Source of the DNA: Candidatus Odinarchaeota archaeon
Lineage (GTDB): Archaea > Asgardarchaeota > JAGGXT01
Direction: 5' to 3'
DNA: 8,130 nt
NCBI GenBank assembly: GCA_021162905.1
Contig: JAGGXT010000162.1
Coordinates: 1 to 8,130 of the forward strand
The notes beneath the pieces are model-generated. The model did not search any database and had not been told where the DNA came from. It saw nothing but the letters and a program-made list of their open reading frames with translations. The translations under genes and the position numbers were made by a program. This document shows positions 1 to 6,998 of the stretch, piece after piece; position 1 is the stretch's first letter; each line of letters opens with the position of its first letter.

Positions 1-24
1 ATTTATCAATTAACGTATCTATCG

Positions 25-40
25 TAAGAATTTTAAATTT
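25..40 (+). promoter_or_regulatory. Candidate BRE/TATA promoter of the Cas4-like gene
   Basis: A purine-rich TAAGAA (25-30) followed by TTTTAAATTT (31-40) has the layout of an archaeal BRE plus TATA box. Transcription would then begin near position 62, giving a leader of under 30 bases that includes the Shine-Dalgarno at 79-83. A second T/A-rich box (TTTTTTAAAG, 49-58) is a weaker alternative that would start the transcript at about 80. In such AT-rich DNA chance matches are common. Confidence 0.35.
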
Positions 41-78
41 ATTTGTCGTTTTTTAAAGTGATTTTTTACTAAAAAAGT

Positions 79-83
79 AGGTG
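79..83 (+). promoter_or_regulatory. Ribosome binding site deciding a GTG start at 90
   Basis: AGGTG at 79-83 matches the GGAGGTGATC consensus complementary to archaeal 16S rRNA. It lies 6 bases before GTG at 90-92. The longer reading from GTG at 81 would place the start inside this ribosome binding site, directly after an in-frame TAG (78-80). The start at 90 is therefore preferred. Confidence 0.55.
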
Positions 84-89
84 TGCATT

Positions 90-809
90 GTGCGAGGATA
101 CGAAATTAGCAGTAAACACGGCACTTTAATAAATGTTGATGATGTCTCAGACGCTACCTTTTGCTTATACATAGTGTTGTTAAAAAATATAGACAAAATA
201 AAACCATCGTTATCCAGCAGCGCTACTTTACGTCAGTATGTGTATCATAAAGTTCATTATATTGTTCATAGATTTGGAACACAATCTGCTTATAAGATTT
301 TGCGTGAAGTCGAAAATAGTTCAAATCCAGATGTTAGAGCATTACTAAAGGCAATTAAATCCATTATAGAAAAACACAAAATTATATCTCCTAAGAAAAA
401 TGTAGTGGAGAATGTGGAAATAAAGTCGCCCGCTCTTGGTATTTTTGGTATTATTCCTCTCATTCGAGATGGAATTCCTATTATTGAAAAGTTTGAATTT
501 GAAGCACCAAATACACCATCTTTTGAAGACAAAATTAAAGCCACTGGTTATGTTTTACTGTTAGAATATCAAAATAAAAGTCCATTAGAATATGCAGAAA
601 TAGAATACCCTATTGCTGGAAAAACTTTTAGTATCCTAATCGACGATAGACTACGAAGGATTTTCTTGAATAAGCGAGAGGAGATAGAAAATATAATCAG
701 AGCTGGTGAAATAAGGCGTAGGGTAATCATAGTTGAGGATAAGTGTAAAGTTTGCCCATATTATCGACATTGTAAATATCGAATAAAAGCCAAACGTATT
801 ATTCGTTAA
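90..809 (+). CDS. Cas4-like iron-sulphur protein, probably nuclease-inactive
   Basis: Encodes 239 residues from GTG at 90 (242 if started at GTG 81; numbering here uses the longer form). The layout follows the Cas4/Csa1 (DUF83, RecB-like PD-(D/E)XK) family. VSDATFCLY carries Cys28, where Cas4 has its single N-terminal cluster cysteine. A His-rich helix follows (residues 53-63, the place of the GxxxH motif), then a central beta region (about 119-185), and a C-terminal CKVCPYYRHC with Cys222, Cys225 and Cys231. These four cysteines would bind one [4Fe-4S] cluster. The catalytic positions look lost: the Asp of the GxxD motif is aligned with Pro126 (GIIP), the ExK motif reads EKFEFE (136-141), and the motif Gln aligns with Lys153 (DKIKATGY). 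Active Cas4 trims DNA during CRISPR spacer acquisition; here a structural or DNA-binding role is more likely. No cas genes or repeats are adjacent in this window. Family assignment rests on motif spacing read by eye, so a fast-evolving relative of unknown role remains possible. Confidence 0.55.
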   Translation: MRGYEISSKHGTLINVDDVSDATFCLYIVLLKNIDKIKPSLSSSATLRQYVYHKVHYIVHRFGTQSAYKILREVENSSNPDVRALLKAIKSIIEKHKIISPKKNVVENVEIKSPALGIFGIIPLIRDGIPIIEKFEFEAPNTPSFEDKIKATGYVLLLEYQNKSPLEYAEIEYPIAGKTFSILIDDRLRRIFLNKREEIENIIRAGEIRRRVIIVEDKCKVCPYYRHCKYRIKAKRIIR

Positions 810-813
810 TAAA

Positions 814-1278
814 TCATTCCCTTTTTATTTTTGCAACTAAACTTATTTCTACTGGAGCATTAAGAGGCAGACTTGCCATCCCGACAGCTATACGTGTGTG
901 TTTTCCTTTTTCGCCAAATATTTTTAAAAATAAATCGGACGCACCATTAATAACTTTTGAATGCTCCGTAAACTCAGGAACGGATGCCACATACCCCTCA
1001 ACTTTTATTATTTGTTCAATTTTATCTAAAGTACCTAGCTTAGCTTTAAGTTGAGCAAGTATATTTATAGCACAAATTTCTGCTGCTTTGTAACCATCCT
1101 CGACTGATAACTCTTTTCCTAATTTTCCCTTAAAGATTAGTTTTCCATTTTTAATCGGAAGCTGGCCTGATACATAGATAAAATTATCAATCGTTAGTGC
1201 TGGTACATATGATGCAACTGGTTTCGAAGGGACAGGCAATTCTATTCCTAATTTCTTAAGTTTTTCATCAAAAGACAT
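814..1278 (-). CDS. Rid (YjgF/YER057c/UK114) family protein
   Basis: A 154-residue protein of the Rid superfamily, whose best known members hydrolyse reactive enamine/imine intermediates such as 2-aminoacrylate and so protect PLP enzymes. Visible family marks are the early strand IYVSGQLP (34-41), the helix around 60-80, and the C-terminal HTRIAVGMASLP followed by VEISLVA. Arg129 matches the carboxylate-binding arginine of RidA (Arg105 in E. coli), and Glu144 matches the conserved acidic residue near the C-terminus. The length, an extra N-terminal helix (SFDEKLKKLGIELP) and the RxAVG..SLP form fit the longer subgroup of about 150 residues rather than the classic RidA of about 128. That makes the family secure but the exact substrate uncertain. 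Members form cytoplasmic trimers. ATG at 1276-1278 is preceded by GAGGGG (1285-1290) with a 6-base spacer. The gene ends 4 bases from the convergent Cas4-like gene, with no sign of a functional link. Confidence 0.92.
   Translation of the reverse strand: MSFDEKLKKLGIELPVPSKPVASYVPALTIDNFIYVSGQLPIKNGKLIFKGKLGKELSVEDGYKAAEICAINILAQLKAKLGTLDKIEQIIKVEGYVASVPEFTEHSKVINGASDLFLKIFGEKGKHTRIAVGMASLPLNAPVEISLVAKIKRE
822..832 (+). terminator. T-rich run, candidate terminator of the Cas4-like gene
   Basis: TTTTTATTTTT begins 13 bases after the stop codon of the + strand gene. Archaeal RNA polymerase commonly stops at such U-runs without a hairpin. The run lies inside the 3' end of the converging Rid gene, so the two transcripts would overlap slightly. 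Confidence 0.4.
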
Positions 1279-1300
1279 GGTATGCCCCTCATACTTCTAA

Positions 1301-1336
1301 TATTTAAATAATGATGTAATGTGGAGATATAAATAG
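1301..1336 (-). promoter_or_regulatory. Candidate promoter region of the Rid gene
   Basis: Two TATA-like boxes lie in the 72-base gap behind the large gene: ATTTATAT (1334-1327) and the palindromic TATTTAAATA (1310-1301). The first would start transcription near 1304 and leave the GAGGGG ribosome binding site inside the leader. The second would start too close to the ATG to include it. The first is therefore preferred. Which one is used cannot be told from sequence. Confidence 0.35.
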
Positions 1337-1350
1337 AATAAGAATTTTTG

Positions 1351-4300
1351 CTAAAAGGTAGTTCGAAGATTATACTCTGTCATTAATCTTACTACTTGAT
1401 CTCTATAAATGAATGTTTTCCTAAGTAGAATTAATCTTCTCTCAAGTGCTCTTCTGAAATCTGAAAATCTTTGAGCATATGCTTTCATGAGAGGTGAGGC
1501 TAAAAGTATTCTTAATGCTTCTCCTGGATATGTGTCTAGCAATCTCAACATTAGAACACAATAATTCTTATTCGGTTTTTCCATGAGATACTCAGTCAGT
1601 ATACTACTAAATATTATAGATCGGGCTAGAGATGCTGCTAAGAGCACATCTTTCTTTTTCATGCATTCCTTAATTATTTTCTCGCAGTATTTCAAAACAT
1701 CTTTTATTGGCACGTCTCTTACTTCATAAGTACTTATAGAATCTACAAGCATTTTAAGATATTGAATGTGCCTTGTCAAATCAGGCTGGGCTTTAAATCT
1801 TTTTTGAGCAACGTTTTTGAAATAGTTCCACACCACGGCTCCATGTCTTATCTGTAATGCAAGGAATCTCAATAGTGCATCGTACGCTGTTACTCCTAGA
1901 GATTTATCATAAGATTCGATTTTATTTGCAACATAAATAAGAACATCAACTACATTTTTAATAGATGAAAATGATTCCTCTTCGAGGATGTCCTCGATAC
2001 GTGGGATAATCGCTGTTATTTGGACCATGGCTTCTCCATATTTTCTTCTGGACTCCAAACTAGAGCTTTCAATAAGAGATTTTAAGTAATTAATCTTTCG
2101 AGCTACATATTCTCTTAAATATTCCTTAGTTGTTAGTGTTCTTTCTATGATTACCTTTAAGGTCTCTATATTCTCTGGCGTAAAACTAAGTGGTGCTGAT
2201 AAAACCAATTCACGTATCTGATCTGAATAGTATTTTTCCTTATCTTTGATCTCTAAATCGTGATAAGCCTCATATAGATCATTATACAGAATAATTTTAT
2301 CCTCTACACTTAAAGGTTCGGAGGATAATCGTTTTTCAATCTCCTTTTCAAGCTCAGACAAAAGGAGTAAGAATAAATCACGGTACTTTTCAATATTATC
2401 TGCAGCGTAATTCCTTGGAAGCTTATATACTAGATGAAGCTCCTTTGTTGGAAGGAATTTGAAAGAATAATTAACAACTTCTAAGGCGAGATCATTAAGG
2501 TTATTCGCAGATAAGAAAATTATTACATTGGCAAAGAGTTCTGCTCCTGCATGAATATCTGTTCTTTTAATGAGATTGACAGTTCTTTCTAAGAATTTTC
2601 TGAAATCATCTTTAGACTTTGTTAATATATACCAATCAACAATTTTAACATACAGTTCATTATCTAAAACTCCACTTCTTAGCATCACGGTTTCTGTGAT
2701 ATCTAAAAGTTTTACACCGATATCCTTAAGGTTAAATTTTTTAAGATAGTCAAAAATTTTAGTAAGGCTCTCATAAACGAGCCGAATCGGTTTTATTCTA
2801 ATTAGTTCATCAGCTGATATGCGATTAATCAAATCTTCTGTTATCTCAGCTACATCCTCGTACGTAGTTAGATAACTTAACCCATCAACATAGAAGGACA
2901 GTCCCAAGAGATAATCTCTATTACGAGTTATATACTCAGATCCTATTTGGGCAAAGCTCTTACCCACTACCGTAAAAACTGAGTTTCTCAAATCGTCGCT
3001 GGCTCTTTCTCTTTCAAAAATCTCATTCATTAGAGAGACTACATTTCGCATTACATGCTCAAATGCTGCTGCAACTTGAGGATTCCGAATGTTACTAATT
3101 ATCTTATTTATAAGAAGTGCTTTAAAACTGTCAGTTAATGCGCCGACAAGACTTCTTCTTACGAAATATGTTATATAAATACTCCATAGTTCATTCAAAA
3201 CATTTTCATATGTCTTATCACGCCTAATAAGGTTAAGTAAATACTCATTGAGATAGCCAAAAGTGTGAGATGCAACAACTATGCTTAGCTTTTCTTCTAA
3301 ATACGTTAACATGAGCTCAAATGTACTTATAATAAGGTAAGTATTATCACGAACTCTATCCATGAAAGATGTTATAAAAATGGCCTTTATTTCATCCATT
3401 GTTATCGTTTTTATTCCTGTCTCAAGGATGTCCATTGCGACATCGGCAAACTCAGGGATAGGGCGTAATATTTCCAGTGTGTGAAGTAATGTATTCTTTT
3501 TTAAATTATCATCTTCGATATATTCTAATAGATGCCTAAGACCATCTATTGTTGATTTTGCATAGTCGATTCCTAAATCTTTATCTAATTCTAGAACTTT
3601 ATAGTATAGATCTATTGCCAGATCATATTTTGAATCTGATAAGGCCTTACCTACCTCATCTAAGTATTTCACGCGCATTACATATTTTTGTAATAGTGAG
3701 AAATCGTACTCTATTTTACCAGCAACATCAAGAACCTCTTCAAGTTTTTTAGCACGGGCAAAGAGCGTAGACGGTAACTTTGGAAACATCTCAGTTACAA
3801 AGCTAGTTATAGGAGATATTTTTTCTTCTGGTATCTCCGTAAAATCGGAAAAGACTATTGAGTGGGCATTCTCTATTAACTTGTCAAAATCATTAAAGTT
3901 TAGAGGTTCAAATGAAATTAATACTCTCAGCAAGCCATTTCCTTCAATAGGCAATCCTAATATGAAAGAATAATCTTTTCTAAGTTGCCTTGGCATCAGA
4001 TAGACTATACCACGTATTAAATGATGAATTAATTGAGATTTTGGCGTTGCCAGCAAGAAGTTTGATTTTCTAAATAGTACATCAATTATAACTTTTAATA
4101 CCTTAATATAGTCTACATCAGGTGGGACTAACGACTGTATTGCATTTAGAAAAGCTCGTGGCATATCCCCCATAGAATCTGGTACGTTGAAGGATTGTGC
4201 ATCACTTATAATATTACTTATATCAAGTGGGCTTTCTCCCTTTTTAGTATCAAAAGTGAAAAGTTTCTGTAAGAAATAAGGGTCATAGTGAATTAACGCA

Positions 4301-4584
4301 AATGCAGCCTCATCAATTATTATTACTTGGAAGTCTCTTAAATTATCTTTTGCTTCTTTTATTTTAGCAATATAGTAAATATTTGTATCATTAAATATCG
4401 TCTTATAGACGATAAAAGATTCTGACGTATCTTTTGAAGATTTTTTTTGAAATGGAAATAAAATAGTTTCCCTTATCTGATTTAATTGCTCTTCGCTGAC
4501 TCCTGAATTTGAAATAAAATTCACGTTAACATTATCATCTGAGTACTCTATTGAGCCTATAACACAATTTACATGAATTGGCAA
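1351..4584 (-). CDS. Very large alpha-solenoid protein with a DENN/longin-like N-terminus, function unknown
   Basis: A 1077-residue protein that I do not recognise as a named family. No signal peptide, membrane segment, Walker motif or cysteine cluster is visible, so it is probably cytoplasmic. Residues 1-110 look like an alternating strand/helix domain: strand at 3-14, helix at 29-42, ILFPF (41-45), strands at 57-64, 68-77 and 84-92, then DPYFLQKLF. Residues 160-250 read as a second alpha/beta unit: a helix, NFLLATPK (175-182), a helix ending in YLMP, ILGLPI (208-213), and a strand SIVFSDF (242-248). This order recalls the uDENN and cDENN parts of eukaryotic Rab-GEF/GAP proteins, which is inference only. 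From about residue 275 to the end it is almost wholly helical, with one TPR-like unit (YDLAIDLYYKVLELD, 320-334), suggesting a solenoid scaffold. The TTG start is chosen because GGGGGTTAATCC lies directly before it, the upstream promoter fits, and the next in-frame Met is residue 138. It stands alone between its own promoter and the Rid gene. Confidence refers to the gene being real and unassigned. Confidence 0.85.
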   Translation of the reverse strand: MPIHVNCVIGSIEYSDDNVNVNFISNSGVSEEQLNQIRETILFPFQKKSSKDTSESFIVYKTIFNDTNIYYIAKIKEAKDNLRDFQVIIIDEAAFALIHYDPYFLQKLFTFDTKKGESPLDISNIISDAQSFNVPDSMGDMPRAFLNAIQSLVPPDVDYIKVLKVIIDVLFRKSNFLLATPKSQLIHHLIRGIVYLMPRQLRKDYSFILGLPIEGNGLLRVLISFEPLNFNDFDKLIENAHSIVFSDFTEIPEEKISPITSFVTEMFPKLPSTLFARAKKLEEVLDVAGKIEYDFSLLQKYVMRVKYLDEVGKALSDSKYDLAIDLYYKVLELDKDLGIDYAKSTIDGLRHLLEYIEDDNLKKNTLLHTLEILRPIPEFADVAMDILETGIKTITMDEIKAIFITSFMDRVRDNTYLIISTFELMLTYLEEKLSIVVASHTFGYLNEYLLNLIRRDKTYENVLNELWSIYITYFVRRSLVGALTDSFKALLINKIISNIRNPQVAAAFEHVMRNVVSLMNEIFERERASDDLRNSVFTVVGKSFAQIGSEYITRNRDYLLGLSFYVDGLSYLTTYEDVAEITEDLINRISADELIRIKPIRLVYESLTKIFDYLKKFNLKDIGVKLLDITETVMLRSGVLDNELYVKIVDWYILTKSKDDFRKFLERTVNLIKRTDIHAGAELFANVIIFLSANNLNDLALEVVNYSFKFLPTKELHLVYKLPRNYAADNIEKYRDLFLLLLSELEKEIEKRLSSEPLSVEDKIILYNDLYEAYHDLEIKDKEKYYSDQIRELVLSAPLSFTPENIETLKVIIERTLTTKEYLREYVARKINYLKSLIESSSLESRRKYGEAMVQITAIIPRIEDILEEESFSSIKNVVDVLIYVANKIESYDKSLGVTAYDALLRFLALQIRHGAVVWNYFKNVAQKRFKAQPDLTRHIQYLKMLVDSISTYEVRDVPIKDVLKYCEKIIKECMKKKDVLLAASLARSIIFSSILTEYLMEKPNKNYCVLMLRLLDTYPGEALRILLASPLMKAYAQRFSDFRRALERRLILLRKTFIYRDQVVRLMTEYNLRTTF

Positions 4585-4590
4585 GGATTA

Positions 4591-4596
4591 ACCCCC
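4591..4596 (-). promoter_or_regulatory. Ribosome binding site supporting a TTG start
   Basis: GGGGGT (4596-4591) sits 6 bases before TTG at 4584-4582. The stretch GGGGGTTAATCC resembles the archaeal GGAGGTGATCC. No in-frame ATG or GTG occurs close by, so this site decides the start of the 1077-residue protein. Confidence 0.6.
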
Positions 4597-4643
4597 ATGC
4601 TCTAGAAAACAGAATCACCTTAGAATATATTGTTTAATAAGTA

Positions 4644-4658
4644 TTTATATACTTTTAT
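4644..4658 (-). promoter_or_regulatory. Archaeal BRE/TATA promoter of the large gene
   Basis: On the - strand ATAAAAG (4658-4652) followed by TATATAAA (4651-4644) is a textbook BRE plus TATA box, the best in the window. Transcription should begin about 26 bases on, near 4621, leaving a leader of about 37 bases that contains the GGGGGT ribosome binding site. This suggests the large gene is expressed separately from the AOR operon behind it. Confidence 0.6.
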
Positions 4659-4702
4659 GTAATATTATGAATCTCTCATACATTAGTAAGCATGCTCATG
4701 TA

Positions 4703-4727
4703 AAGAGTAAAATGCGACAGTACTCTT
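4703..4727 (-). terminator. Stem-loop just after the AOR stop codon
   Basis: AAGAGTA (4727-4721 on the - strand) pairs perfectly with TACTCTT (4709-4703), giving a 7-base-pair stem and an 11-base loop that begins 1 base after the TAG of the AOR gene. A short U-rich stretch follows (ACTCTTTAC). It may mark the end of the operon transcript or protect its 3' end. The stem is short and no long U-run is present. Confidence 0.3.
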
Positions 4728-4728
4728 G

Positions 4729-6492
4729 CTATATATTAATTAGTTTTAATATATGTTCCACTATCTCTAAAAACATTTTCTTATCTATCTTACCATGTGA
4801 GGTCGGAGTTTCAAATATTCTCTCAGGAATTCTTAATTTATGAGGATCAAAACCTTCCCGAATCTTAAATTTGTATTTCTCTCTATGTATTTTTCTGCCA
4901 ATTTCTTTAAGATCCTCTTCAGTTAAATTGTACCCAAAAGTCTTTAATGTTTTAGCAGTAATTTCAGGTGTGTATATTCCCCTAGCAAAAAAGCAAACCA
5001 CAAGACTGGAAAGAATCTGCCTCCATTCTTCTTCAGAGAGAAGTCGTTTAGCTATCTCTTCTGGGGGTAGTTGTTCTCCAGTTTTAAGCAACTTTTGGTC
5101 AAGACTATATCCTCCCATATCAAGGTGACTGTGTCTGGAACCTAATAAATGCCCTATATGTGCAGCTGGGCCTGTGTGGTATCCAGGCATTTCATTTCCT
5201 CCAAAAGAGAGTGCAAAGTCCAAACCGCCATATTTCTTAGCTGCTGCTTCAGAACCTAATGCCAACGTTTTATAAAATTCATTGGGTTGTCTTATAAGAT
5301 ATTTAATTGCTTTTATATATGTCTTATAGTCACCCCAAGTTAATTTTAAGCCCATTGTTTCATTCTCAGAAATTAGACCTTTATGATACGCTTCTGTGGC
5401 CCATGCTAATACAACTCCTGTGCTCATAGCGTCAAGCCCCTCAGTTTCTATTTCATCGATCAGCTTGAGTAATCCTTGAGAGTTTGAAATGCCAAGCATT
5501 GAACCAAGAGAATATATTAATTCATAATCGTAAGAAATCATTTTAGTCTTATAGAAATATGGTTCATCCTCATACGGTTCTCTTAAGGCAGCAAGGTGAA
5601 TGCATCCAACTGGGCAATGAGCACAAGCAACTCTTCGCCCTAGAAAATGCTCGGCTAAGTATTCTCCAGATATAGTCTCTGCGCCTTCAAAATATGAAGA
5701 AGTTAAATTTCGTGTAGGCAATGCTTTTATTTCATTAAGAGGTATCACATTTGCTGGTGTGCCTAAGTCGTGATATTTTTTCATAACTGGAGATTTAACA
5801 GCTGCATTATAAATTTCTGCATAGAGTTCTCTATACTCCTTTGGGTTTGCTATATTTATATTACGTTTTCCAGTAATAATTATTGCTTTAATCTTTTTAC
5901 TCCCAAGAACAGCGCCCAATCCCAATCTACCAAAATGTCTATATGTTTCCGTGACTACAGATGCATATCTTATTAATTTCTCCCCAGCTCGTCCTATTCT
6001 CATAATAGTTCTAAACCCGGGAATTCCAAATTTCTCTCTAACAATTCTTCCAACAGTATATGTGCTATGCATACCCCAAAGAGCTGATGCATCATGAAAT
6101 TCAACTTTATCTCTTCTAATATCCAGAATTATTGGTATTTCACTAGCACCTTTTATAACAATAGCGCCATAACCAGCCATCCTTATTGCCATAGCACTCC
6201 TGCCACCAGCATGACTTTCCCCTAAGTTCCCAGTAAGTGGTGATTTAAATAGAGCGACGGTTTTTGATGCAAGAGGATAAACAACAGTTAATGGTCCTAT
6301 CGCAAAAACAATAACATTCTCTGGCCCAAGTGGATCGGCGTTCTTTGGACATTCCTCAGTCAATAATCGGATAGCTACGCCTGTGCCCCCTATATATTCC
6401 TCAAATAATTCTGGTTTACTTTCTACCCAATATTTGAACTTATTTAGATCTATATAGAGTACTCGAAATAACAAGTTATCAGTAATTGTCAT
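4729..6492 (-). CDS. aor: Tungsten-type aldehyde:ferredoxin oxidoreductase family protein (catalytic subunit)
   Basis: A 587-residue member of the AOR family, close to the usual 600. The family binds a tungsten (or molybdenum) bis-pterin cofactor and one [4Fe-4S] cluster and interconverts aldehydes and acids with ferredoxin. Visible marks are EEYIGGTGVA (31-40), GPLTVVYPLASKT with SPLTG (66-88), HAGGRSAMAIRMAGYGAIVIKG (94-115, given here as HAGG to IKG), GRLGLGAVLGSKKIKAI (188-204) and CAHCPVGC with Cys290, Cys293 and Cys297. Cys500 supplies the fourth ligand. These match Cys288, 291, 295 and 494 of the Pyrococcus furiosus enzyme in order and spacing. The second pterin motif, usually DxxGLC, reads SSLVVC (495-500), and the first, DxxGLD, reads ETEGLD (349-354). 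A His-rich stretch, GYHTGPAAHIGHLLGSRHSH (437-456), marks a subgroup different from classic AOR, so the substrate is open. The ATG overlaps the ferredoxin stop (ATGA), and GGAGGT lies 9 bases before it. Cytoplasmic. Confidence 0.93.
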   Translation of the reverse strand: MTITDNLLFRVLYIDLNKFKYWVESKPELFEEYIGGTGVAIRLLTEECPKNADPLGPENVIVFAIGPLTVVYPLASKTVALFKSPLTGNLGESHAGGRSAMAIRMAGYGAIVIKGASEIPIILDIRRDKVEFHDASALWGMHSTYTVGRIVREKFGIPGFRTIMRIGRAGEKLIRYASVVTETYRHFGRLGLGAVLGSKKIKAIIITGKRNINIANPKEYRELYAEIYNAAVKSPVMKKYHDLGTPANVIPLNEIKALPTRNLTSSYFEGAETISGEYLAEHFLGRRVACAHCPVGCIHLAALREPYEDEPYFYKTKMISYDYELIYSLGSMLGISNSQGLLKLIDEIETEGLDAMSTGVVLAWATEAYHKGLISENETMGLKLTWGDYKTYIKAIKYLIRQPNEFYKTLALGSEAAAKKYGGLDFALSFGGNEMPGYHTGPAAHIGHLLGSRHSHLDMGGYSLDQKLLKTGEQLPPEEIAKRLLSEEEWRQILSSLVVCFFARGIYTPEITAKTLKTFGYNLTEEDLKEIGRKIHREKYKFKIREGFDPHKLRIPERIFETPTSHGKIDKKMFLEIVEHILKLINI

Positions 6493-6905
6493 GTAATTTC
6501 AACCTCCTCCAAAGCAAGAACACCATGTGGACAAAAATCAACACAATATCCACAATGAATACAAATTACTGGCTTATTTAATTCATCATCCCAGAATACT
6601 GCACCAATCGGACAAGCGTCAACACAGAGCCCACATCCTATACATTTATTTTGGTTAAGAATTACTCCCCCGCCTTGTCTCTTCACAAGAGCATTAGTTG
6701 GACAAACTTTTGCACATGGTGGATCTGGGCAAGCTCTACAAACCACAACAACGAACCCTCTTTCTATTCCTCCGGCTGATTTTATTTCTATAGCTGATTT
6801 AGTAAGTCCCGGAATGGAATAGCGTCTTGTGCAAGCAAAAACACAGCTTAAGCATCCAACACATTTATCAACATCTATGACAGCTAAACGTTTTGATTTT
6901 TTCAT
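6489..6905 (-). CDS. Polyferredoxin subunit with four [4Fe-4S] motifs, AorA/DmsB-like
   Basis: Encodes 138 residues from ATG at 6905, or 141 from GTG at 6914 (numbering here uses the longer form). Sixteen cysteines fall in four groups: CVGCLSCVFAC (18, 21, 24, 28), CRACPDPPCAKVCP (59, 62, 67, 71), CIGCGLCVDACP (91, 94, 97, 101) and CIHCGYCVDFCP (118, 121, 124, 128). This is enough for four [4Fe-4S] clusters in the paired arrangement of DmsB/HycB-type electron-transfer subunits. The same size and cluster number are known for the AorA subunit of AOR complexes, where it acts as an electron wire. The 4-base overlap with the AOR gene strongly supports such a partnership. No Tat or Sec signal is visible, so it is cytoplasmic. 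The ATG is slightly favoured because GTGA (6914-6911) and GAGG (6912-6909) lie just before it, whereas nothing convincing precedes the GTG. Confidence 0.9.
   Translation of the reverse strand: MKKSKRLAVIDVDKCVGCLSCVFACTRRYSIPGLTKSAIEIKSAGGIERGFVVVVCRACPDPPCAKVCPTNALVKRQGGGVILNQNKCIGCGLCVDACPIGAVFWDDELNKPVICIHCGYCVDFCPHGVLALEEVEIT
6502..6510 (-). promoter_or_regulatory. Strong internal ribosome binding site for the AOR gene
   Basis: GGAGGAGGT (6510-6502) lies inside the last codons of the ferredoxin gene, 9 bases before the AOR ATG. Together with the ATGA overlap it indicates coupled but independently efficient translation, fitting a need for the two subunits in similar amounts. Confidence 0.6.
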
Positions 6906-6945
6906 ATTCCTCACTCACATGAATATTTTTTGGAATCCACAGTAA

Positions 6946-6979
6946 GAAATATAGAAACTAAGTAACTTATAATAATATT
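6946..6979 (-). promoter_or_regulatory. Possible internal promoter before the ferredoxin-AOR pair
   Basis: The gap of under 100 bases behind the molybdopterin gene contains AATATTATTATAAGTT (6979-6964) and CTATATTTC (6954-6946), either of which could act as a TATA box. The first would start transcription near 6943, the second near 6924. No clear terminator separates the upstream gene, so read-through is equally possible. Evidence is weak because the whole gap is AT-rich. Confidence 0.3.
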
Positions 6980-6998
6980 GTTATTTTCAAGTCATCAT

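Noticed and set aside
81..89. GTG at 81 as the start of the Cas4-like protein, making Cys2 a possible cluster ligand
   Set aside because: This start lies inside the AGGTG ribosome binding site and directly follows an in-frame stop. Cys28 already fits the N-terminal Cas4 cysteine.
3549..3752. Short + strand reading frame inside the giant gene
   Set aside because: It is antisense to a long intact gene, has no ribosome binding site, and its translation has no recognisable character. The similar short frames at 290-544 (-), 4871-5128 (+), 5770-5976 (+) and 7846-8043 (+) were dropped for the same reason.
4441..4448. A8 run on the coding strand of the giant gene as a programmed frameshift site
   Set aside because: The reading frame continues unbroken for over 1000 codons across it, and no overlapping frame of note begins there.
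6992..6998. ATGATGA on the - strand, looking like a C box of a C/D-box sRNA
   Set aside because: No matching D box (CTGA) or C'/D' pair is found at the right distance, and the motif directly follows a stop codon.
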